From: Phycisphaerales bacterium
GTDB lineage: Bacteria > Planctomycetota > Phycisphaerae > Phycisphaerales > UBA1924
Assembly (NCBI GenBank): GCA_017642965.1
Contig: JAEPOJ010000022.1
Span: forward strand, 1-64,000
DNA: 64,000 nt
Reading direction: 5' to 3'
Numbering within the stretch: the first letter of the stretch is position 1; each line of letters opens with the position of its first letter. A model generated the notes under the pieces. That model saw only the letters and a list, made by a program, of their open reading frames with translations. It ran no database searches and was not told the origin of the DNA. Shown here one piece after another: positions 26,928-36,313 of this stretch. The translations under genes were made by a program, and so were the position numbers.

Positions 26928-29447
26928 ATGCAGGAGGCGTGGCACATCGTGGAGATTCAGACCCTACTGAAACCAGTTTCAGGCCCGATCTCAATACTTC
27001 GGGTGCTCCTGCTCGCAGTCACGATCTTCCTCTGGGCGCCCCCGGCATTGGCCCAGGATGCCGGTGATTCCGGGGATGAGGTCCAGCTCAGCATCGCATC
27101 GTTCGGCATCGGTGGGCTCGCCCGTGAGGGCGAGTGGGTCGGCGTTCTGGTGCAGATGCAAGACCTGGGCTCCAGCAGCCGAGACATCGTTCTCAGGATC
27201 GAGGTCCCAGACGTCGACGGCGATATGACGCAGTACGACCGCGTCGTGACGGCGAACCCCGGTGTGCTCCAGAGCTTCTGGCTCTATTGCCAGCTTCCAT
27301 ATCAGAGCATCGGTGACGAGTACGTGCTGAAAGCCTTCGAGGCGATCGACGGTGGGGGGAGCGATTCGCCTGCGGCCATCGGGTTTCGGGCGGGGCGTTT
27401 GCTGGGGCAGATTCCGATCTTCAACCCCCAGATTATGACTTCCAGGGTCGGGATGATCGGGATCGTCGGCTCCAACCAGGTGGGGCTCGATCAGTACGGC
27501 TACCGCGTCCAGAACCAGAGCTGGATGCCCTTCGGGCACGAGCTGCAGCGTACGTCCGCGGGGCTGACCATCGACAACCTCCCGGACCGTTGGCATGGGC
27601 TCAAGACGCTCAACACGCTGGTCTGGTCGACTGCGACCACCGCGTCATACGACCCCAGCCGGCTCACACCCGAGAAGGCGCGAGCCATACGCGAGTGGGT
27701 CATGCGGGGCGGGCACCTGGTGGTCGTCCTCCAGAGTTCCGGCGACCCATGGTATCAGGGAACACATCCGCTTCGCCCGATCCTCCCGGCTGTGCGGATG
27801 CCCGATCGGATCGAGGGGGTGTCGCTTGAGCCCTACCGCGTGCTCTTGACCGAGTCCACCTCGGGAACCATGCCGGACAACGCGGTGGTTTACTCCTTCA
27901 ATGCGCTCGATGATGCGGGCGAGTACGATGCGATGCCAGTGCTCAACGGGCCTGACGGTGATGCGGTCGTGGTGCGTCGCTTGCTCGGTTCGGGCATGGT
28001 GACCGTGGTGGGGTTGCCGCTCAATCACGGTGAGCTCCGCCGACTCGGGCTCCCGGAGCCCGAGCCTTTCTGGCACCGGGTCCTTGGCATGCGGGGCGAC
28101 GTGATTCGCCCGGATCTGATGACCGATCTGCAGAAGGGTGATGCCGGCACACGCAACCCGTTGGTCTTTGACGAGGGTATCAGCGGGGCGATCTCGAAGA
28201 CCGGCACCGCAGTTCAGGGGGTGCTGTTCGGAATCATCGTCTTCATCGTGTACTGGTTGCTCGCAGGTCCGGTTGGATACGCGCTCCTGAAGCACCGCCA
28301 GCGGCCTCAGCATTCCTGGATGGCGTTTGTTGTCTGTATCGCGGGATTTACCGCCATCGCGTGGCTCGGGGCAACGACGCTCAGGCCAAAGCGGGCAACG
28401 ATTTCACATTTTTCGCTCATCGAGCAGGTCCATGGGCAGGAAACTCAGCGAACCAGAAGCTGGTTCAGCGTGATGCTCCCAAGCTACGGAGATGCCACGC
28501 TCTCTGCTCAGGATCCAGAACGTGAGACCTCGTTTGGTGTTCAAGAGAGCACGAACCTGCTGATCCCGTGGAGCGCTCCGGACTCCGGCGGTGGGTTGAC
28601 CGGCGGTTTCCCGGATAACTCGGGGTATCGGGTGCAATCCCGGGCACCTGTGGCGGTGACGATCCCAACCCGGGCGACTGTCAAGACGCTAACCGGCGAG
28701 TGGGCAGGGGAGACCGGCTGGCGGATGCCGTTCGTCGTCCCTGAGCCCGGGTCACTCGAAGACCCGAAGCTGCAACTCGATAGCCAGATCGTCACGGGGC
28801 AGATCGCGCACGCGTTGCCGGGGCCTCTGAAAGATGTGCGTGTGTTTGTCATATCGCGCATCGCCCCCATCAATCGTCCTGGCCAGGCGCTCGACCGTCG
28901 GATGATCTCTCGCCTCTCGGTCTATTCGCCGAACTTTGGTGAGGATGGATGGGAGCCGGACACATCGATCGAGCTCCGAGATGTCACGAGCATCGATGCG
29001 GACAACCGGAGGAGCCTGAGCTCGAGCTACCTGCAGGACGCCGTTCGGTACGGCGTTGATGTCAGCGGCATCGGTACAAGCCGTGGCACGCTCACAGATC
29101 GAATTCTGGCTGGTCGTTTTATCTCACAGTTTGAGCCACCCAGGTTCGGAGTATCTTCGAGCGATCCTGTTGGCGAACGCCTTGCGATCCGAAGGATGCT
29201 GCACGGCTGGGACCTCGGGCGATGGTTCACCCAGCCGTCTCTGATTGTGACGGGCGTGCTTGAGATCGATCAGGACGATGCTTCTGAGAACGGCATGCCA
29301 ACCCCGGTGTGGATCGATGGGCGGAAGGTTCCTGCGTCCGGCACAACGATCGTAACCTGGGTCTACCCGTTCGCCCCCGCCCCACCTGAGTACCTCGACA
29401 TCGCCGGTGAATCCTCCTCGGAAGAAGAAGCTGACGGCGAGGGTTGA
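26928..29447 (+). CDS. Large exported membrane protein, probable ABC-system partner
   Basis: 839 aa. N-terminal signal or anchor (hydrophobic LRVLLLAVTIFLW, then PPALAQDA). The middle has a Rossmann or glutamine-amidotransferase-like segment (LNTLVWSTATT..., then IREWVMRGGHLVVVLQSS, about 225-265) of the sort seen in DUF4350/GldG-type proteins. Two membrane helices follow near 425-480. The rest is periplasmic-type sequence of unknown fold. The start may instead be GTG 26949, which has AGGAGG eleven bases upstream. An ABC ATPase gene follows after 24 bases, so the two likely form one complex. No permease gene lies nearby. Confidence 0.65.
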   Translation: MQEAWHIVEIQTLLKPVSGPISILRVLLLAVTIFLWAPPALAQDAGDSGDEVQLSIASFGIGGLAREGEWVGVLVQMQDLGSSSRDIVLRIEVPDVDGDMTQYDRVVTANPGVLQSFWLYCQLPYQSIGDEYVLKAFEAIDGGGSDSPAAIGFRAGRLLGQIPIFNPQIMTSRVGMIGIVGSNQVGLDQYGYRVQNQSWMPFGHELQRTSAGLTIDNLPDRWHGLKTLNTLVWSTATTASYDPSRLTPEKARAIREWVMRGGHLVVVLQSSGDPWYQGTHPLRPILPAVRMPDRIEGVSLEPYRVLLTESTSGTMPDNAVVYSFNALDDAGEYDAMPVLNGPDGDAVVVRRLLGSGMVTVVGLPLNHGELRRLGLPEPEPFWHRVLGMRGDVIRPDLMTDLQKGDAGTRNPLVFDEGISGAISKTGTAVQGVLFGIIVFIVYWLLAGPVGYALLKHRQRPQHSWMAFVVCIAGFTAIAWLGATTLRPKRATISHFSLIEQVHGQETQRTRSWFSVMLPSYGDATLSAQDPERETSFGVQESTNLLIPWSAPDSGGGLTGGFPDNSGYRVQSRAPVAVTIPTRATVKTLTGEWAGETGWRMPFVVPEPGSLEDPKLQLDSQIVTGQIAHALPGPLKDVRVFVISRIAPINRPGQALDRRMISRLSVYSPNFGEDGWEPDTSIELRDVTSIDADNRRSLSSSYLQDAVRYGVDVSGIGTSRGTLTDRILAGRFISQFEPPRFGVSSSDPVGERLAIRRMLHGWDLGRWFTQPSLIVTGVLEIDQDDASENGMPTPVWIDGRKVPASGTTIVTWVYPFAPAPPEYLDIAGESSSEEEADGEG

Positions 29448-29471
29448 TCGCCGCACGAAAGAGAGCCGAAT

Positions 29472-30440
29472 ATGCCAATGATTGAGACCATCAACCTCAC
29501 GAAGCGATACGGCGACCTGATCGCGCTCAACGCGCTCAATCTGACGATCAACGAGGGCGATTGCTTCGGGTTCATCGGCCCCAACGGTGCCGGCAAAACA
29601 ACGACGATCAAGGTTCTGGCGACCCTGCTCAAGCCCTCGTCCGGGCAGGCGCAGGTCGCGGGGTTGACCATTGGATATCAGAACCGCCAGATTCGACCAC
29701 TGATCGGATATGTGCCGGACTTCATGGGCGCGTACCAGGACATGGTCGTCCACGAGTATCTCGAGTTCTTCGCGTCAGCGTACAACATCAACGGCGCGCA
29801 GCGCAAGAAGGTCGTCGCGGACGTGCTGGAGCTGACCGACCTGACCTACAAACAGACCGCGGAGGTCAACTCGCTTTCTCGTGGTATGCAGCAGCGACTG
29901 AGCATCGCCCGCGTGCTCCTGCACGATCCCAAGGTCCTGCTCATGGATGAGCCCGCGTCGGGTCTGGACCCGCGCGCACGCATCGAGATCCGCGAGCTGC
30001 TCAAGGAACTCAAGCGGATGGGCAAGACCATCCTGATCTCGTCGCACATTCTCCACGAGCTCGCGGAGTTGTGCAATACCGTCGGGATCATCGAGAAGGG
30101 CGAGCTGCTGTTCAATGGCTCGGTCGACGAGATTCTCCGCCGCGCCAAGGTGGGACACGTCGTGCACATCGGCGTCGCGGAACGCATCGAGGCGGCGGCC
30201 AAGGTCCTCGAGACCATGCCGGGCGTGGAGAAGGTCGGCATCGTCCTTGGCGACGGCACCGCCCTGGGCGGCGGCTCATCCCAGCTGATTCACGCCCACT
30301 ACGACGATCGCATGGGCGGCAACTACACCGATATCCCCAATGTCCTGATTAACAACGGTTTCCGGGTCACGCACTTTCAGGAGGAGCCGGTGAACCTGGA
30401 AACGGCGTTCATGCGCCTCACTAAAGGGTTGGTGCAGTAG
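29472..30440 (+). CDS. ABC transporter ATP-binding protein (GldA/CcmA-like)
   Basis: 322 aa cytoplasmic ATPase of the ABC-2 type. Walker A GPNGAGKTT (residues 36-44), signature LSRGMQQR, Walker B VLLMDEPASGLDPRAR and switch SSHILHEL are all present. A C-terminal domain of about 90 residues (regulatory or dimerisation) follows. Matches the GldA/NatA/DrrA-like branch that works with ABC-2 permeases in export or gliding machineries. It directly follows the exported membrane protein gene (24-base gap) with its own weak site. The permease must be encoded elsewhere, or the 839-aa neighbour takes that part. Confidence 0.9.
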   Translation: MPMIETINLTKRYGDLIALNALNLTINEGDCFGFIGPNGAGKTTTIKVLATLLKPSSGQAQVAGLTIGYQNRQIRPLIGYVPDFMGAYQDMVVHEYLEFFASAYNINGAQRKKVVADVLELTDLTYKQTAEVNSLSRGMQQRLSIARVLLHDPKVLLMDEPASGLDPRARIEIRELLKELKRMGKTILISSHILHELAELCNTVGIIEKGELLFNGSVDEILRRAKVGHVVHIGVAERIEAAAKVLETMPGVEKVGIVLGDGTALGGGSSQLIHAHYDDRMGGNYTDIPNVLINNGFRVTHFQEEPVNLETAFMRLTKGLVQ

Positions 30441-30453
30441 CCGAGTTGGGCTC

Positions 30454-31458
30454 TTACGGGCATCCCTGATTGAATGCGTTTATAAACGCTGAGACATCGA
30501 AGAAGTCGAAATACCCATCGCCATTGAAGTCTGCCTCAGGGTTCTGGTCATTGAACAACGTGATAAAGGCAGACACATCGAAGAAATCAAGGATACCGTC
30601 AGCGTTCATGTCCCCTGGGCAGAGCTGCGTCCAACCTTGCGCGATGGGTTGGACTTGGAGGATCTGAAACACGCCTTGGTCTGTGTTTAAGAACCCCCCT
30701 CCCGGGAAAAGCTGCCACTCGAAGAAGTTGAGCCCGGTCGATATATCGGGCATGATGTCCCAGTTCGGGTCCAGATCGATACCCAGTATCTCCAGACGAT
30801 TCGGGTCGAACGGCTGCCCGCTGCCGAACGCGTCGGTTGCGTCGTACACGAAGGTTGAGAGGGCGAGTGTATCGAGGTGGTTGAGGATGACGGGCGGCTG
30901 ACCAGGGGTGACGAGGTAGGCATAGACGGCCATGTCAAAGCCCATTGATTGCACAATCCCATCATCCCAGTTGCTTGGGTCAATGCTGACGTAGTGCTGA
31001 TTCTCGATCGGGTCGAGGTCATCACCGGGAAGATCGATCATCGTGAGGCGTCCGGGTGGAGTTGGCAGAGAGTTGTAACCGAGTCTGCCAACCCGACCAC
31101 ACTTCACGATTTCAACGCAGATCACAGAAGCATCCCAGAAGTCTTCGTCACATATGGTGCCGGCGGGCACGTTGACATCCCATCGGTCAGTAAGGCCTGC
31201 CGCGGTCTTCGTCATTGTGGTGCAGAATACCGCGGTGCCAGCCTGCGATCCGTTCTTCTGCACAACGCGTGCCCACACCGACTTTGTGGCTCCAATGGGA
31301 TCGCCGCTACGCAGGCAGACAATGTTCTCCACCTGCGCACCCCAAGTATACTTATTCTCGAACCACCCATCGAAAGTCTGAGTGAAGTTGAGATCTGCCA
31401 GTGCGGCTGGACACATTGTGGCGATCAGGAAAAGCTTTGGTGCAAGTATGTGTTTCAT
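30454..31458 (-). CDS. Secreted protein with duplicated dockerin-like C-terminus
   Basis: 334 aa from ATG 31458 (GGGAG about ten bases upstream). Signal peptide ends PAALA. The body (about 20-275) contains several cysteines and no recognised catalytic motif. The C-terminus carries two near-repeats, GDMNADGILDFFDVSAFITL and ADFNGDGYFDFFDVSAFINA, each a Ca-binding loop plus helix, ended by a GCP motif. This is a Phycisphaerae-type dockerin-like domain, thought to anchor or order surface proteins. Monocistronic, convergent with the ABC ATPase gene and divergent from the prolyl oligopeptidase gene. Confidence 0.78.
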   Translation of the reverse strand: MKHILAPKLFLIATMCPAALADLNFTQTFDGWFENKYTWGAQVENIVCLRSGDPIGATKSVWARVVQKNGSQAGTAVFCTTMTKTAAGLTDRWDVNVPAGTICDEDFWDASVICVEIVKCGRVGRLGYNSLPTPPGRLTMIDLPGDDLDPIENQHYVSIDPSNWDDGIVQSMGFDMAVYAYLVTPGQPPVILNHLDTLALSTFVYDATDAFGSGQPFDPNRLEILGIDLDPNWDIMPDISTGLNFFEWQLFPGGGFLNTDQGVFQILQVQPIAQGWTQLCPGDMNADGILDFFDVSAFITLFNDQNPEADFNGDGYFDFFDVSAFINAFNQGCP

Positions 31459-31793
31459 GGCGTGATGCTCCCTAGCAGTTTCTACGAGCGAAAGCGGCCG
31501 CTGCGAACGAGCTGGGATCACACACCGCACGCACGGATCTCAAAGGGGAGATCCGGGAGCCTGTGTCGCGTTCTCTAGTTTCGAAGAACTCAAGATCAGG
31601 TGCAAGTACAGAAACGCGGAACTCTACCCAATACACGGAATTTTGAGCAGTGGAGAACGGATGTTCGCCATCGATTTGCAAGTTGTAGGCATCCTGATTG
31701 CACCTGCTCGGATGCTTCTCGGTATCCTATGAGGTGCCACAATGGCGTTCACTTTGCCTGATTTGCGTTGTCACGCTTACCGGAGAAGAAGAC
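31459..31793. promoter_or_regulatory. Divergent intergenic region (335 bp)
   Basis: No gene seen. It must hold promoters for the dockerin-like protein (minus) and the prolyl oligopeptidase (plus). A possible plus-strand promoter is TTGCAC (31698-31703) with TATCCT (31723-31728), spacing 19, ending about 65 bases before the ATG. No operator-like symmetry was noticed. Confidence 0.35.
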
Positions 31794-33974
31794 ATGCACA
31801 AAGCTCTCACATTCCTGACCATCATCACTTCGACTGGTGTTGGCATAGCCGCCACGCCTGAGACCGAATCGCGCCCGGTCACCGAGACGATTCATGGCGA
31901 GCAGGTCACGGACAACTACCGCTGGCTTGAGGGCGACAACTCCGACCCGGCCAACATGGGCCGGCTCACCGAAGAGGTCATCTCATGGACCGACGATCAG
32001 AACGGGTTCACCCGCTCCGTGCTCGACAACCTGCCCGGTCGCAAGGAGCTAGAGGAGCGCCTGCGTGAGCTGATGGAGGTCCCGAGCATCGGGACGCCAA
32101 GCGTGTATGGCAACCGGTACTTCTATTCCAAGCGTGAGGGCACGCAGCCCCAGGCCGTGCGGTACGTACGCGAGGGTATTGATGGCGACGATCGCGTGCT
32201 GCTCGATCCGCAGCAGATCGATTCAACTGGGCTGACCACGGTCTCGTGGACCGCCCCCAACGATGATGGCTCGCTCATGGCCTTTGGCATGTACGCTTCG
32301 GGCGACGAGAACTCAACGCTCTACGTCATGGACGTGGAGACGGGCGAGTGGCTCGCGGACGTCATCCCGGGCAAGGTGCGATTCTCGGGGTGGCTGCCCG
32401 ACAACTCCGGGTTCTTTTACCAGAACCTCGAGGACACCGACGATGCGTACTCAAGCGTGATGAAACTGCACAAGCTCGGCACGCACCACCGACAGGACAA
32501 GGTGCTCTTCCGCCAGAAGGACATCGAGTTCTTCTACGGCGATTCGGGTAAGAGCGACGCGGAGATCCAAGCGCTGCGCACAACATGGGGACCCTTCGGC
32601 ATCCCCTCCGAGGATGCACGCTGGATGGTGATCGGCTACTGGACCGGCACCGCCGGGCTTGATATGTGGGTCGCTGACCTCGACGAGTGGTTCCGTACCG
32701 GCGAGCTGAATCTCGACCCGATGGTCATGGGCAAGCTCGGGCGCACCGGCGGTATGCACTACGACGGCGACCGCTTCTACATGCAACATTCCTTCGACGC
32801 CCCTAACGGTACGATTTCCATGATCGACCTCAACAACCCCTCCTTTGAGAACTGGGACACCGTCGTCGCGGAGAGTGATGACCTCGTCATCGAGGGGGCC
32901 TCGTTCGCACGAGGCATCATCGCGGTGGACTACCTTGACTCGGCCAAGACCCGCATCGCGCTGCACGACATGACCGGCAGGTCGCTCGGCGACCTTGAGC
33001 TCCCCGGCATCGGCTCCGCGGGCCTGAGCGTCTCGGACGATCGGACCGATGCGTTCCTGACCTTCTCCAGCTACAACATGCCACGCAGCATCTACACCGT
33101 TGATCTCGCCTCGGGTGACCGCGAGCTCTGGGCGCGTCCGGACGTCCCTGTCGATCCTTCTCAGATTGAGGTCAAGCAGGTCTGGTACGACTCAAAGGAC
33201 GGCACACCCGTCTCGATGTTCATCGTCCATAAGACCGGGCTCGAACTCAACGGGAAAAACCCGACGATCCTCTACGGCTACGGCGGTTTCGATATCTCCA
33301 TGACTCCGGGATTCTCTTCTACGATGTTCCCGTGGTATGAGAACGGCGGCGTCTACGCGGTCGCGAATCTCCGTGGCGGCGGCGAGTACGGCAATGCTTG
33401 GCACGAGGCGGGCATGCTGGAGAATAAGCAGAACGTGTTCGATGACTTCATCGCGGCAGGCGAGTGGCTCGTTGCGAACGGGTACACCAACCCGGACCAG
33501 TTGGGCATCGCCGGTGGGTCGAACGGCGGTCTGCTGACCGGGGCGACAGTCGTGCAGCGTCCTGATCTCTTCAGCGCCGCGATCAGCGCGGTCCCGCTCC
33601 TCGACATGGTGCGGTACCAGAACTTCCTGATGGCCCGCTACTGGGTCCCTGAGTACGGAACCGCGGAGAACCCGGACCAATACGAGTACATCAAGAAGTA
33701 CTCGCCGTACCAGAACGTGAAGCCCGGCACCAAGTACCCCGCAGTGCTCTTTACGGCCGGCGAAAACGACACGCGGGTTCACCCGCTGCACGCGCGGAAG
33801 ATGGCCGCGTTGATGCAGAACTCCACCGGTTCTGATCAAGAGGAGGAGCCGATCCTGCTCTGGGTCGATCGCGACTCTGGGCACGGCGGCGGCAAGCCCC
33901 TGCACCTGCGGATTCGCGACGTGGCCGACCAGCGGATCTTTATGATGTGGCAGCTGGGCATGCTCGAGGAATGA
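31794..33974 (+). CDS. Prolyl oligopeptidase, secreted (S9A)
   Basis: 726 aa from ATG 31794, a few bases after GGAGAAG. A short signal peptide (ends VGIAATP) implies export. N-terminal beta-propeller with the VTDNYRWLEG entry motif, then an alpha/beta hydrolase domain with the triad Ser576 (GGSNGGLL), Asp659 (GENDTRVHP) and His697 (SGHGGG). It cleaves peptides of up to about 30 residues after proline; in the periplasm it would help peptide scavenging beside the other peptidases of this region. Length and all catalytic residues are normal for the family. Followed by a strong terminator. Confidence 0.95.
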   Translation: MHKALTFLTIITSTGVGIAATPETESRPVTETIHGEQVTDNYRWLEGDNSDPANMGRLTEEVISWTDDQNGFTRSVLDNLPGRKELEERLRELMEVPSIGTPSVYGNRYFYSKREGTQPQAVRYVREGIDGDDRVLLDPQQIDSTGLTTVSWTAPNDDGSLMAFGMYASGDENSTLYVMDVETGEWLADVIPGKVRFSGWLPDNSGFFYQNLEDTDDAYSSVMKLHKLGTHHRQDKVLFRQKDIEFFYGDSGKSDAEIQALRTTWGPFGIPSEDARWMVIGYWTGTAGLDMWVADLDEWFRTGELNLDPMVMGKLGRTGGMHYDGDRFYMQHSFDAPNGTISMIDLNNPSFENWDTVVAESDDLVIEGASFARGIIAVDYLDSAKTRIALHDMTGRSLGDLELPGIGSAGLSVSDDRTDAFLTFSSYNMPRSIYTVDLASGDRELWARPDVPVDPSQIEVKQVWYDSKDGTPVSMFIVHKTGLELNGKNPTILYGYGGFDISMTPGFSSTMFPWYENGGVYAVANLRGGGEYGNAWHEAGMLENKQNVFDDFIAAGEWLVANGYTNPDQLGIAGGSNGGLLTGATVVQRPDLFSAAISAVPLLDMVRYQNFLMARYWVPEYGTAENPDQYEYIKKYSPYQNVKPGTKYPAVLFTAGENDTRVHPLHARKMAALMQNSTGSDQEEEPILLWVDRDSGHGGGKPLHLRIRDVADQRIFMMWQLGMLEE

Positions 33975-33997
33975 GCGGTAGCCAGGTCCAGACACTC

Positions 33998-34023
33998 AAA
34001 GAGCCCCTCACCGGGGCTCTTTT
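33998..34023. terminator. Bidirectional terminator between prolyl oligopeptidase and aminotransferase genes
   Basis: Stem GAGCCCC (34001-34007) / GGGGCTC (34013-34019), extended by AAA/TTT, five-base loop. T-run on the plus side and A-run before it, so it can serve both convergent genes. Confidence 0.85.
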
Positions 34024-34026
34024 CAT

Positions 34027-35232
34027 TCAGACGTTCTGCGGGCACATCGCCCGGATGGCGTCGAGGAAGATCTCGATCTGACGAGCAGTTGTTCCCGAGC
34101 CGGGGCTGACGCGGACGCCGCCGTCGCTCCGCGTGCCGATCGCCTCGTGAAGCAGCGGGGCGCAGTGGACGCCGCCACGCACAGCGATGCCATGCTCCGC
34201 GTCCAGCTTCGCCATGACCTCGCGTGGGTGGACGCCTTCGATGTTGAAGAGCACCACGGGCGTGCGCCCCTCAATGGTGGGGAGCCCGTAGATTGTCACG
34301 GCGTCCAAGGCGTGGAGCCCGTTGAGCACCTGCTCGGTCATGGCCATCTCGTGCTCGTGGACCTCGGGCGTCAGGGCGTCAAGGGCCGCGATGAGCCCTG
34401 CGAACCCGACAGCGTTGGAGGTCCCGGCCTCGAGTGCGTCGGGCAGGTTAGTCGGCATCTCCAACCCCGGGGCCATGGAGCCGGTCCCGCCTCGCCGCTG
34501 GCAGAAGACGCGGGTCTTGTCGCATTCATCGGGGTACGCCCGGGGGCTCACGTAGAGCCCGCCGGTGCCCGTTGGCCCACGCAGCCCCTTGTGCCCTGCC
34601 AGCGGGAGCAGGTCGATGTCCCACGCCTGCACATCGATCGGGAAGTGGCCGGCCGTCTGGGCGGCGTCGACCATGATGAGGATGTCCTCGTTGTGGGCGC
34701 GGACGGCCTTGATGGTCTCAGGGATTTTTTGGATCGTTCCCAGCACATTCGAAGCGTGCGAGAGCGTCATGAGCACCGTGCAGTCCGTGCACGCTTCGAT
34801 GAGCTTCTCCGGGTGCACGTACCCCTGATCGTCGCACGCCACGACGGTCATCGTGATCAGGTCGCTGGTCGCGTAACAGTGGAGGGTGCGGAGGACCGCG
34901 TTGTGCTCGATGGCGGTCGTCACGACGTGCGGCTTGGTCCCGTCGCAGCGGTTCCTCATGTCCGCGCGGAGCACGCCGTGGATCGCGAGGTTGAGCGCGT
35001 CGGTGCAGCCGTGCGAGAGGATCATCCGCTGGGGGCAGGGGGCGTGGACCAGCTTCGCGAGCTTGGTCCGGGCTTCCTCCAGGACTTGGGATGCTTCACG
35101 TGCGAGCCTGTGCCCACCTCGGCCGGGGTTCCCACCCTTATGGGTCAGGAAATGAACCATGGCCTCGCCCACGGAATCGGGTTTGGGCCAGCTGGTGGCT
35201 GCGTTGTCGAGATAGATGAGTTGATCGGCCAT
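34027..35232 (-). CDS. Class V aminotransferase, cysteine desulfurase-like
   Basis: 401 aa from ATG 35232. PLP enzyme of the NifS/CsdA fold: LDNAATSWPKP at the start, HGCTDALNLAI, TTAIEHNAV, SHASNVLGT, VDAAQTAGHFPID (PLP-binding Asp and Gln) and GHKGLRGPTGTGGLYV with the Schiff-base Lys. The GTGSMAPGLEMP and GTSNAVG segments resemble the TIGR01977 group (EF2568-type) of cysteine desulfurase-like enzymes. The flexible catalytic-Cys loop is not evident in the expected place, so it may be a selenocysteine- or cysteine-lyase-like relative rather than a true IscS. No iscU or sufU nearby. Confidence 0.85.
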   Translation of the reverse strand: MADQLIYLDNAATSWPKPDSVGEAMVHFLTHKGGNPGRGGHRLAREASQVLEEARTKLAKLVHAPCPQRMILSHGCTDALNLAIHGVLRADMRNRCDGTKPHVVTTAIEHNAVLRTLHCYATSDLITMTVVACDDQGYVHPEKLIEACTDCTVLMTLSHASNVLGTIQKIPETIKAVRAHNEDILIMVDAAQTAGHFPIDVQAWDIDLLPLAGHKGLRGPTGTGGLYVSPRAYPDECDKTRVFCQRRGGTGSMAPGLEMPTNLPDALEAGTSNAVGFAGLIAALDALTPEVHEHEMAMTEQVLNGLHALDAVTIYGLPTIEGRTPVVLFNIEGVHPREVMAKLDAEHGIAVRGGVHCAPLLHEAIGTRSDGGVRVSPGSGTTARQIEIFLDAIRAMCPQNV

Positions 35233-35288
35233 GAAGTGCCCAGTATATCCCCGATACGCGGGTGTCGGCACCGCTGGGGGCGCGGCAA

Positions 35289-36227
35289 CTACTTTCGTGG
35301 GTTGTCCTCTTGAACGTGGTTTTTGCCGGGATTGATGATCACAAGTTCTCCCTCGATCGGATCGATGATGCATTCCTCGAAGCGGTCCCCAGCCGCGGCT
35401 TTCAGGCGTTTCATCGGTTCGTCGATGGGTTCTTCGCTGAGCTCAAAAGTTGAGTGATGGACGGGAAGGAGGTAGCTGGCTCCGATCTTCTCAAACATGC
35501 TCCATGCCTGTTCTGGAGTCGCGTGCATGTGCTCCCACGGGTCGTAGGCCCCGATGCCGAGCACTGCGAGATCGATGTTCTCCAGGTGGTCGAACACCTG
35601 GGTGTGGGCGGTGTCTCCAGCAAAGAGTACGCGTTGGCCTTCCCCCTCGACGACATAGGCGTTGAAGCCTCGGTGACGATCCAGGACGCTTCTCGCCCCC
35701 CAGTGGGCCGGTTCGAGCGTGCGGACTGAGAGGCTGGCGATATTGATCTCGTCATCCTGAGCGAGCTCGATCACCCGCTTAAAGCCATAAGGGATGAGTT
35801 TCCGGCATCCGGATGGGACAACGACCGTCGTGTCGGAATCGATGAGATCGACGAGGGTCGGGCGGTCGAGGTGATCGAAGTGTGCGTGGGTGATGAGGAT
35901 GATATCGACACCTTTGAGCGATGCTGTAGGTACCGCGGGAGGGCTTAATCTCGGGAGTCCAATTGTGCGCGTCCCAAGGCGCATGCCGATTCTGGGGCTC
36001 ATGACCGGATCGATCAGCACGGAATGATCACCGACCTGAGCGAGGACGGTTGCATGACCAAGCCAAACCGCCGCGAGCTGGTGCGGGTAGAGATCGTGGA
36101 TAAGCTCCGGCAACTCTTCGTGCTCGAATGGATCGATCGCACGCTTGAACGAATCAAGTATCGCGCGTGGGTAACGGCGAAAGCCAGACCGGACCGAGCG
36201 CACGGTGCGTCGGAACTTGGCCTTCAT
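35289..36227 (-). CDS. MBL-fold metal-dependent hydrolase (NAPE-PLD/UlaG-like)
   Basis: 312 aa starting MKAKFRRTVRSV. Metallo-beta-lactamase fold with THAHFDHLDRP (HxHxDH zinc motif), GFNAYVVEG, FAGDTAHT (bridging Asp) and LPVHHSTFEL (C-terminal His). The H-A-H-F-D-H-L-D order and the preceding VWLGHATVLAQ are like the NAPE-phospholipase D and RomA/UlaG branch. No signal peptide. Divergent from a cardiolipin synthase gene with an 86-base gap, so a phospholipid or phosphodiester substrate is plausible. No good ribosome-binding site is seen before this ATG. Confidence 0.85.
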   Translation of the reverse strand: MKAKFRRTVRSVRSGFRRYPRAILDSFKRAIDPFEHEELPELIHDLYPHQLAAVWLGHATVLAQVGDHSVLIDPVMSPRIGMRLGTRTIGLPRLSPPAVPTASLKGVDIILITHAHFDHLDRPTLVDLIDSDTTVVVPSGCRKLIPYGFKRVIELAQDDEINIASLSVRTLEPAHWGARSVLDRHRGFNAYVVEGEGQRVLFAGDTAHTQVFDHLENIDLAVLGIGAYDPWEHMHATPEQAWSMFEKIGASYLLPVHHSTFELSEEPIDEPMKRLKAAAGDRFEECIIDPIEGELVIINPGKNHVQEDNPRK

Positions 36228-36313
36228 CGGGTTTGTGTTCTGTGGGCTTCCAGTCACTGTACAATGGTACGATCTGATCCGAGCGGGGATCACAGCACGG
36301 CGATAGAGATCTG

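Noticed and set aside
34147-35313. 388-codon open frame antisense to the class V aminotransferase
   Set aside because: Mirrors the conserved PLP enzyme; no independent evidence.
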